A DNA stretch of 64,000 nucleotides from Sphingobacterium bovistauri (lineage in GTDB: Bacteria > Bacteroidota > Bacteroidia > Sphingobacteriales > Sphingobacteriaceae), in assembly GCF_020295405.1 (NCBI RefSeq), contig NZ_JADEYP010000001.1, forward strand, positions 124,001 to 188,000. Reading direction: 5' to 3'. The position numbers were made by a program, and so were the translations under genes. Shown in pieces: positions 57,937 through 64,000 of the stretch. The number at the start of each line of letters is the position of its first letter. Position 1 is the first letter of the stretch. The notes below the pieces were generated by a model. That model was given only the letters and a program-made list of their open reading frames with translations, made no database searches and had not been told where the DNA came from.

Positions 57937-57972
57937 AAAAAATCCCTAACGTATTCGATTAGGGATTTTTTA
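57937..57972. terminator. Bidirectional intrinsic terminator
   Basis: Arms 57937-57949 (AAAAAATCCCTAA) and 57959-57971 with a 9-base loop, between the convergent OsmC and M48 genes. Confidence 0.85.
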
Positions 57973-57986
57973 TATTGATATAAATG

Positions 57987-58793
57987 TTATTTTTTATAAT
58001 ATTTCATCGCTTCTGGGACTAAAGCTTGAATCTGTGATATACGTCTTGCATCACTAGGATGTGTACTTAACCATTCTGGAGGAGTATTAGCGCCAGATTT
58101 TGCCGCCGCCATTCTTTCCCAAAATTTCACTGCATCATTTGGATTGTATCCTGCCATAGCCATAATAATTAATCCTGCTTGATCTGCCGCCAATTCGTCA
58201 TTACGAGAAAACTTAAGCATCCCTATCGGAGCACCAATACCATACACCTGATTCAACACAGCTACACCTCTACTATTTGACATCTGTGATGCTGCACCTA
58301 AAACCTGAGCACCAAGTTGTAAAGCCATTTGATTAGAAACTTGTGCGACAGAATGTTCTTCTAAAGCGTGAGCAATTTCGTGTCCCATAATAGTAGCAAG
58401 GCCACCTTCAGTACCGGAAAGAGGCAAAATACCCGTGAAAACAGCTACCTTACCACCAGGCATACACCATGCATTTACGTCATCATTCTGAATGAGATTG
58501 AATTCCCAATTGAAATTAAACTTATCAGCAAGACCTTTTTGTTGTAAATATCGTTGAGTCGCGGCAGCTATGTTATTCCCAACACGCTTGACAGCTGTGG
58601 CTTGTGAAGTACCAGTCACAACTCTCGTACTTTTGTCCGTCAAAAACTCTTTATAAGCTAAAGTAGCTTGTTCATTAATTGTATTACTATCTACTAACTT
58701 AAGGTATTTTCTACCCGTGATTGCAGATGTAGCACACGCCACCATTGTTGCTCCCAACAATATAAATGAAGCGTAAGTAAATATCTTTTTCAT
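57987..58793 (-). CDS. M48-family metallopeptidase lipoprotein
   Basis: 268 residues. Lipobox MVACA with Cys20; zinc motif MGHEIAHALEEH and the third ligand in RNDELAADQAGLII. Similar to the periplasmic BepA/LoiP group of Ste24p-type proteases, which clean up misassembled outer-membrane proteins, but without TPR repeats. Last gene after plsY in a minus-strand row (71-base gap). Confidence 0.92.
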   Translation of the reverse strand: MKKIFTYASFILLGATMVACATSAITGRKYLKLVDSNTINEQATLAYKEFLTDKSTRVVTGTSQATAVKRVGNNIAAATQRYLQQKGLADKFNFNWEFNLIQNDDVNAWCMPGGKVAVFTGILPLSGTEGGLATIMGHEIAHALEEHSVAQVSNQMALQLGAQVLGAASQMSNSRGVAVLNQVYGIGAPIGMLKFSRNDELAADQAGLIIMAMAGYNPNDAVKFWERMAAAKSGANTPPEWLSTHPSDARRISQIQALVPEAMKYYKK

Positions 58794-58864
58794 AATTGTG
58801 TTATTTGAATGAATACCCTTTGTACATTATACAATAATGATTCCTAAAAGTTTAAGGATATAAA

Positions 58865-59512
58865 TTATTTTGTACTTTTTTTAAATAAATAGATCTTTGA
58901 TTCCTTTCCTTTTAGTAGCCGTTCAATATTCTTTTGATGAGTTATTAAAATCAAAATACATATTGCAATAGCATAAAGCATTACAGATGGTACAGTTGTC
59001 TTAATTATTAAAGCCAAACTAATTGGAAATGTAAATCCTGCAGATATAGAACTTAAAGATACATAATGTGTAATTATCAAGCACACGAGAAAAACGGTGA
59101 CACAGCATAATGCTGCTAATGGTTGAATTGCTATTACCATACCGAATAATGTAGCAACCCCCTTCCCTCCACGAAAACCAGCAAAAACTGGGAATAAATG
59201 TCCTAATACGGCAATTACACCTAACGCCAATTGAAAATTAACAAAATGAATTGAATCAGAAGCGCCTACAATCTCAGAATCAAGCAAATAAGGCAAATTA
59301 GTAGCTGTCCACCCTTTGAAGATATCAACAAACATAACAATGATACCAGCCTTTTTTCCTAAAACTCGAAAAGTATTCGTTGCCCCAGCATTACCGCTAC
59401 CATACTCCCGCACATCTACCCCATAAAATGCTTGACCAAACCATACTGCTGTAGGTATAGAGCCAAACAAATAAGCTAGTATAACAATACCAAATAAATA
59501 TAATGAAATCAT
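58865..59512 (-). CDS. plsY: Acyl-phosphate:glycerol-3-phosphate acyltransferase
   Basis: 215-residue inner-membrane enzyme that makes lysophosphatidic acid, the first step of phospholipid synthesis. Five or more hydrophobic segments and all three motifs: GSGNAGATNTFRVLG, FRGGKGVATLFG and HQKNIERLLKGKE. Lies 28 bases after nadC and is probably in one operon with it. Confidence 0.96.
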   Translation of the reverse strand: MISLYLFGIVILAYLFGSIPTAVWFGQAFYGVDVREYGSGNAGATNTFRVLGKKAGIIVMFVDIFKGWTATNLPYLLDSEIVGASDSIHFVNFQLALGVIAVLGHLFPVFAGFRGGKGVATLFGMVIAIQPLAALCCVTVFLVCLIITHYVSLSSISAGFTFPISLALIIKTTVPSVMLYAIAICILILITHQKNIERLLKGKESKIYLFKKSTK

Positions 59513-59540
59513 TAAAATATTTAAATCCTAAACAAAAATA

Positions 59541-60398
59541 CTAAATAAGCTTAGCTTTTAAACTCAAATCTAAACTTTTCACAGAATGAGTTAATGCCCC
59601 TACAGACACAAAATCAACTCCAGTTAGTGCATATGATCTTATTGTACTTAGATCAATACCACCTGATGCTTCTGTCACTAATTGCCTTCCAACTAGCTCA
59701 ACAGCCTTTTTAACATCCTGCGGTGTAAAATTATCAAACATAACCCTATCCACACCTTCACACCTCAACAACTCATTTAACTCATCAAAGTTACGTACTT
59801 CTACTTCAATAGGAATATTAATTCCCTTTTCTTTTTTATAGGTCACAGCATTTGACACAGCATTTGACACAGAGCCTGCATAATCAACATGATTATCCTT
59901 AATAAGAATCATATCGTATAAGCCGAATCTATGATTTGCCCCGCCTCCCAAAATCACTGCTCGTTTTTCTAAAAATCTCAACAACGGCGTAGTTTTACGC
60001 GTATCTAACACCTTCGTATTAGTCCCTTCTAATTGTTTAACATATTCAGCAGTTCGTGAAGCAATTCCAGACATACGTTGCATCACATTCAGCACTAAGC
60101 GTTCCGCTTTAAGAATAGAATGAATCTTTCCTTTTACATAAAGTACTATATCACCATGAGTAACGGTTGTTCCGTCTTCGATAAGTACATTAACATCGAG
60201 TGAATCGTCGATTTGCCTAAAGATCTCTACACCAACTTCTACCCCTGCTATTATTCCATCATCTTTAACCAATAATTTAGCTTCGCCTAATTTATCTTCT
60301 GGCAATGAAGCTAATGATGTATGGTCACCATCCTGAACATCCTCCACTATTGCTTGATCAACAAAAGTCTTTAAGAGATTTTTATATGCAATATCCAT
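59541..60398 (-). CDS. nadC: Nicotinate-nucleotide pyrophosphorylase (carboxylating)
   Basis: Quinolinate phosphoribosyltransferase of de novo NAD synthesis, 285 residues. Clear motifs: RMSGIASRTAEYVKQLEGT, KVLDTRKTTPLLRFLEKRAV, GGGANHRFGLYDMILIKDNH and the C-terminal EASGGIDLSTIRSYALTGVD. nadA and nadB are not in the window. Lies between the DUF4783 gene and plsY on the minus strand. Confidence 0.96.
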   Translation of the reverse strand: MDIAYKNLLKTFVDQAIVEDVQDGDHTSLASLPEDKLGEAKLLVKDDGIIAGVEVGVEIFRQIDDSLDVNVLIEDGTTVTHGDIVLYVKGKIHSILKAERLVLNVMQRMSGIASRTAEYVKQLEGTNTKVLDTRKTTPLLRFLEKRAVILGGGANHRFGLYDMILIKDNHVDYAGSVSNAVSNAVTYKKEKGINIPIEVEVRNFDELNELLRCEGVDRVMFDNFTPQDVKKAVELVGRQLVTEASGGIDLSTIRSYALTGVDFVSVGALTHSVKSLDLSLKAKLI

Positions 60399-60470
60399 TT
60401 CTATTTTCTAATATTCAATAAAAAAATTAAGCTAAGATGAGTAAAATATACCTTACGTTAAAATAAATTT

Positions 60471-60848
60471 CTACTCAATTCTCAATTCAGAGATATATTC
60501 GCTATCACGGATCTTAACAAGTTTAATAAAAATCTTTATATCTTTCTTATTTGATTTCGCTTCAAAAAGCAAAAAATTAGTGTTGCTATCTTTAGAATAT
60601 TGTCTATGTTCTACCTCTAGCAATTTATTGTCATTCAAATAATCTGATACAATAATCTCTGCTTGTGACTTAGATGCTATTTGTTCATTTCGCTCTATAG
60701 AAACTTTCACCGAAGATGTAAAGTATCGGCTAATTGTTTTTGCATCCCCCTTTTTAAATGCACTTGTTATATACTTTTCAATATCAGAAGTTTCAGAGAA
60801 ACTAAAAATAGAAAATATAGAAATGTATATATAAATTAACAATTTCAT
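60471..60848 (-). CDS. DUF4783 exported protein
   Basis: 125 residues with a signal peptide (about 1-18) and an NTF2-like fold: IEKYITSAFKKGDAKTISRY, a beta-rich remainder ending EYISELRIE. DUF4783 is a small Bacteroidota family commonly placed before nadC, as here (72-base gap). Role unknown. Divergent from gpmI over about 130 bases. Confidence 0.85.
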   Translation of the reverse strand: MKLLIYIYISIFSIFSFSETSDIEKYITSAFKKGDAKTISRYFTSSVKVSIERNEQIASKSQAEIIVSDYLNDNKLLEVEHRQYSKDSNTNFLLFEAKSNKKDIKIFIKLVKIRDSEYISELRIE

Positions 60849-60974
60849 AATCTTAAATATTTGCGAATATAATCAATACCAATACATAGAAACAACTATA
60901 ATAGCATAAAATCCCATTTTTTCAGAATTGAATAATTTCATTTCAGTTTTTAATAACTTAAGCTAAGGATTTTT

Positions 60975-60982
60975 TATATTTG
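60975..60982 (+). promoter_or_regulatory. -7 promoter box of gpmI
   Basis: TATATTTG fits TAnnTTTG and ends three bases before the GTG at 60986, so the transcript probably begins at or next to the start codon. No clear -33 TTG was found. Confidence 0.5.
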
Positions 60983-60985
60983 TGT

Positions 60986-62524
60986 GTGGACAACTTAAAT
61001 CAAAAGAAAGTAGCCTTAATCATCCTGGATGGATTAGGTTATGGCAAAAACGATAATTCTAATGCTGTATTGGCATCAAAGACTCCTTATTTAAATTCAT
61101 TACTGCAACAATACCCAAATTCAAAACTGGAAGCTTCGGGTGAAAGCGTAGGGCTGCCGGAAGGTCAAATGGGAAATTCCGAAGTAGGTCATATGAACTT
61201 AGGTGCAGGAAGAGTGGTATATCAAGAATTAGGGCGTATAAATAAAGCAGCTAAAGATGGTATTTTTGAATCTCATCAAGTAATTCAAGACGCGTTTGAT
61301 TATGCAAAACAAAACAATAAAAATGTACATTTCATAGGTTTATTATCTGATGGAGGTGTACACTCTCATATATCACATTTGAAATCACTTTGTGATGCTG
61401 CAAAAGTAGCAGGGTTTTCAAGTGATCAAGTATTTATCCATGCATTTTTAGATGGTCGTGATACAGATCCTAACGGAGCACTGGGATATGTACAAGAATT
61501 AGAAAATCACTTAACACATTCTACAGGTACGATTGCTTCAGCTATTGGTCGATATTATGCAATGGATAGGGATAATCGTTGGGAACGTGTAAAAGAGGCA
61601 TACGATCTATTGACGAAGGGCGTAGGACAACATTCATCAAATTTACAAGAATCAATTACAGAGTCTTATAAAAATGGGGTTACAGATGAATTTTTCAAAC
61701 CTGTATTTTTGGCAAATCATGATGGTTCTCCCAAAGCAATTATCAAAGAAGGTGATGTCGTATTCTGTTATAATTTCAGAACAGATCGTGGACGCGAGAT
61801 CACTATTGCGCTAACGCAAAAAGAGTTTCCGGAATATAATATGAAACCATTGGATTTATATTATGTGACAATGACATCATACGACGATACATTCAAGAAA
61901 GTTAAAGTTGTATTCCAAAAAGACAATTTGACAAACACATTAGGTGAAGCTTTGGAGGCGCAAGACAAAACGCAAGTACGTATTGCTGAGACTGAAAAAT
62001 ACCCTCACGTTACATTCTTTTTCTCTGGTGGTCGAGAAACAGAATTTAATGGAGAACGCCGTTTATTGATTCCTTCACCGAAAGTTGCGACATATGATCT
62101 ACAACCAGAAATGAGTGCTTTTGGAATAGCGGACACGATATGTCATGATATAATAGGTAATAAACCTGATTTCATTTGTTTGAATTTCGCAAATCCGGAC
62201 ATGGTTGGTCATACAGGGGTTTTTGAAGCAGTTGTTAAGGCTGTAGAAACTGTTGACACTTGCTTACAAAAAGTAGTAGAGACAGGATTAGATAATGGTT
62301 ATTCATTCATCATTCTTGCTGACCACGGTAATTCGGAATTCATGATGAACGAAGATGGTTCACCAAACACAGCTCACACAACGAATTTGGTTCCTTGTAT
62401 ATTAATTGATAATGAATTTAAAAATATCGCTGATGGAAAATTAGGTGATGTTGCACCTACTATTTTACGTTTATTACATCTAGATATCCCATTAGAGATG
62501 GCTGGCAATGTATTAGTAAGCTAA
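60986..62524 (+). CDS. gpmI: 2,3-bisphosphoglycerate-independent phosphoglycerate mutase
   Basis: Glycolytic enzyme interconverting 3- and 2-phosphoglycerate using two manganese ions, about 512 residues. Phosphorylated Ser in GQMGNSEVGHMNLGAG; metal ligands in VALIILDGLGYG, HAFLDGRDTDP, NFANPDMVGHTG and FIILADHGNSE. No ATG is available: TTG 60980 or GTG 60986. The TTG overlaps the promoter box, so GTG is preferred, giving a likely leaderless mRNA. A lipoprotein gene follows three bases after the stop. Confidence 0.95.
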   Translation: MDNLNQKKVALIILDGLGYGKNDNSNAVLASKTPYLNSLLQQYPNSKLEASGESVGLPEGQMGNSEVGHMNLGAGRVVYQELGRINKAAKDGIFESHQVIQDAFDYAKQNNKNVHFIGLLSDGGVHSHISHLKSLCDAAKVAGFSSDQVFIHAFLDGRDTDPNGALGYVQELENHLTHSTGTIASAIGRYYAMDRDNRWERVKEAYDLLTKGVGQHSSNLQESITESYKNGVTDEFFKPVFLANHDGSPKAIIKEGDVVFCYNFRTDRGREITIALTQKEFPEYNMKPLDLYYVTMTSYDDTFKKVKVVFQKDNLTNTLGEALEAQDKTQVRIAETEKYPHVTFFFSGGRETEFNGERRLLIPSPKVATYDLQPEMSAFGIADTICHDIIGNKPDFICLNFANPDMVGHTGVFEAVVKAVETVDTCLQKVVETGLDNGYSFIILADHGNSEFMMNEDGSPNTAHTTNLVPCILIDNEFKNIADGKLGDVAPTILRLLHLDIPLEMAGNVLVS

Positions 62525-62527
62525 GCT

Positions 62528-63055
62528 TTGAGAAACTCAAGTAAAATATTACCAATACTAGTGGCAGCTTTGATCTTTCAAAGCTGCCATACTTCTATAT
62601 CAAAACATGACCAAACATCATATTTTGATATACCAAAATTCTTTAAAAATGAAGCTCTTCGCTTACAAAAGCTAAGCCCTACTATTACAAAAACTGTTGC
62701 CACAAATACTTCAACAGAAACTAAGGAAATAAATATTAAAAACTGGAATAGTGAACTTGCTCAATTTATGACTGTAGATCTTAATAAAGCAGGAAATATA
62801 GAATTCCAAATGACAAGAGAAAAAGATACCTTAGTATATTCCTCACAAACAGACTCACCAAATAGAATAGTAGTTAAAATAGTCAATTCAAATGAGAGGA
62901 CATCTTATATATCTATTGAGAAACAAACAAAAAATTTACTTTTCAAAAATAACGAAACTCTAATCTATTCTCTTGATGATTTTTATTCGATTGAAAAAAA
63001 TCAATCGGTTAAAGGACTAGGCCACAATTCGTATTTAATTACAAGTAAACTTTGA
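62528..63055 (+). CDS. Lipoprotein of unknown function
   Basis: 175 residues starting with TTG (62528), three bases after gpmI. Signal ILPILVAALIFQSC gives lipobox Cys20. The mature protein is beta-rich with no recognised domain. It is probably co-transcribed with gpmI. A family placing after gpmI in Bacteroidota seems likely but I cannot name one. It ends 11 bases from the convergent repair gene. Confidence 0.8.
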   Translation: MRNSSKILPILVAALIFQSCHTSISKHDQTSYFDIPKFFKNEALRLQKLSPTITKTVATNTSTETKEINIKNWNSELAQFMTVDLNKAGNIEFQMTREKDTLVYSSQTDSPNRIVVKIVNSNERTSYISIEKQTKNLLFKNNETLIYSLDDFYSIEKNQSVKGLGHNSYLITSKL

Positions 63056-63066
63056 ATATAACACTA

Positions 63067-63828
63067 TTAGTTTTTTTCTGGTAAATATTTCCAATACCTA
63101 CGAGGCACATGCTTCAGGTGGAGTTTCAGATTTCTTCGAGCCTCAATATTAGTACTTTTAAAATATTGTTGCCATAAATTTTTATAATATTCTTCCTGGT
63201 CATCCAATGAAACTAAAGTCGAAGTGTGCATCACATCTCCGATTTCACCAGCATTCAATTCCACTTCAATAAGATTTACTTTATCCCAATAAATTCCATA
63301 ATTCCTTTTTAAATCATAAATGATCCAAGATTGATCAGTATATCGGTTTTTAAAAAAAGCAGCAATTAATGGCAATACATTAAAGTCTGGTTCTACCACC
63401 GCAAAATATAATCCATCTGTAGACTGCTGAAATCGAACAAACGCTTTCATTCTATGCCTTTCACGACTGACTTTGCGCAACGCATCTGAGAATTTCATCA
63501 CAGCATCATTCCCAAAATTGGAAAGTATATGCTTATTACCTTTAAAGATCTGAACTGCTAAATAATATGCAGCTTGCCACACTGCCGGATGTTCAAACAA
63601 AAATGCACGATAAAAATCTTGGGCCATATTTTTACCAACATGTCCTTCCAACCCTCTAATTATTCGTATAGCTTTTTCCTTGCTCGTTGTTATAACTCTA
63701 TCGTCTGCAAAAATATCAGGAAGATGGAACTCTTTAGTAATAGGTTTAATTGAAAATTCTTTACGTTCAAATGCTTCAAAAACACAGGTCAGCCATCCAT
63801 AATATGTTCCATCGAAAATATAATACAT
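63067..63828 (-). CDS. Putative DNA repair protein (TIGR03915/DUF4130)
   Basis: 253 residues. Starts MYYIFDGTYYGWLTCVFEAF and ends HVPRRYWKYLPEK, both typical of the DUF4130 family known as the partner of a radical-SAM putative DNA modification/repair protein. Related to uracil-DNA-glycosylase-linked sets, so a role in base repair is proposed, not proven. Its ATG shares the last base of the upstream gene's stop (TAATG), so the two are coupled. Confidence 0.88.
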   Translation of the reverse strand: MYYIFDGTYYGWLTCVFEAFERKEFSIKPITKEFHLPDIFADDRVITTSKEKAIRIIRGLEGHVGKNMAQDFYRAFLFEHPAVWQAAYYLAVQIFKGNKHILSNFGNDAVMKFSDALRKVSRERHRMKAFVRFQQSTDGLYFAVVEPDFNVLPLIAAFFKNRYTDQSWIIYDLKRNYGIYWDKVNLIEVELNAGEIGDVMHTSTLVSLDDQEEYYKNLWQQYFKSTNIEARRNLKLHLKHVPRRYWKYLPEKN

Positions 63829-64000
63829 TAGACAAATAAGCTCATTTGATTTGTAATGCTAGATTTTGCTTTCGAAGCACCATTATGCAAAATTTGTCCA
63901 CGAACAGAATCCATTGTAGCAAAACCCAATTGTATTGGTGTGTCTGCACAAATCATAAAATGACGTGCACGATTAAAAGCAATCCCCATCTTCTTAATCT
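63828..64000 (-). CDS. C-terminal end of a probable radical-SAM DNA modification/repair protein
   Basis: The last ~56 codons before the stop at 63830-63828; the rest lies beyond the right edge. It reads KKMGIAFNRARHFMICADTP and ends SSITNQMSLFV. The end pattern (RARxF, C-terminal QxSLF) and the strict pairing with the DUF4130 gene fit the TIGR03916 radical-SAM partner; the radical-SAM domain itself is not in the window. Identity is mainly by context. Confidence 0.6.
   Translation of the reverse strand, partial: IKKMGIAFNRARHFMICADTPIQLGFATMDSVRGQILHNGASKAKSSITNQMSLFV

Overview
The window looks like a chromosomal segment of a Sphingobacterium-like member of the Bacteroidota (Sphingobacteriaceae is my best guess; the species cannot be read from this). 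Reasons: AT-rich DNA, a SusC/SusD pair under an ECF sigma/FecR pair, a type IX secretion (gliding-motility type) sorting domain, Bacteroidota-restricted families (DUF4843, PKD-like lipoprotein, DUF3810, DUF4783), TAnnTTTG promoter boxes and mostly weak Shine-Dalgarno sequences. No rRNA, tRNA, CRISPR array, prophage or replication origin was seen. Both window edges cut a gene.

Layout. 1-8.7 kb: end of an L,D-transpeptidase; a minus-strand glycosyltransferase / FKBP isomerase / aldo-keto reductase operon; a secreted zinc phospholipase C/S1-P1-like protein; a 1206-residue secreted adhesin-like protein; queE. 9.1-15.9 kb: non-phosphorylating GAPDH, then an accessory stretch with a frameshifted gene, a ~200-bp imperfect palindrome, a quinone reductase gene flanked by a repeated motif (cassette-like), a GH95 fucosidase and a dead IS3-family transposase end. 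15.9-28.1 kb: one co-directional locus of ECF sigma, FecR, TlpA, an unknown secreted protein, SusC, SusD, DUF4843, PKD-like lipoprotein and a second TlpA, closed by a strong terminator. 29-34 kb: truA, a divergent MerR/metallo-beta-lactamase-fold pair, a decayed gene, a zinc-less alcohol dehydrogenase and a Crp/Fnr regulator. 34-43.4 kb: GH43 arabinanase, sensor kinase, GH92 mannosidase, quinone oxidoreductase, large outer-membrane barrel. 43.5-48 kb: ferritin, a small conserved protein, and a four-gene locus encoding a Cys-rich small protein, an MbnP-like lipoprotein, a di-heme peroxidase of the MbnH/CcpA type and a small outer-membrane barrel. 48-63 kb: housekeeping genes (pyrE, NUDIX, FMN reductase, nucleoid-associated protein, deacetylase, YceH, oligoendopeptidase F, OsmC, M48 protease, plsY, nadC, gpmI). 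63-64 kb: a DUF4130 putative DNA repair gene translationally coupled to the end of a probable radical-SAM partner.

How it fits together. The sigma/FecR pair and the STN domain of SusC imply ligand-induced, TonB-dependent uptake, with two thioredoxin-like proteins made from the same locus; the substrate is not evident. The three glycoside hydrolases (GH95, GH43, GH92) are scattered and have no SusCD pair of their own here. The MbnP/MbnH-like locus suggests periplasmic copper handling with no methanobactin gene in view. Several genes have a TAnnTTTG box only a few bases before the start codon, which suggests leaderless transcripts.
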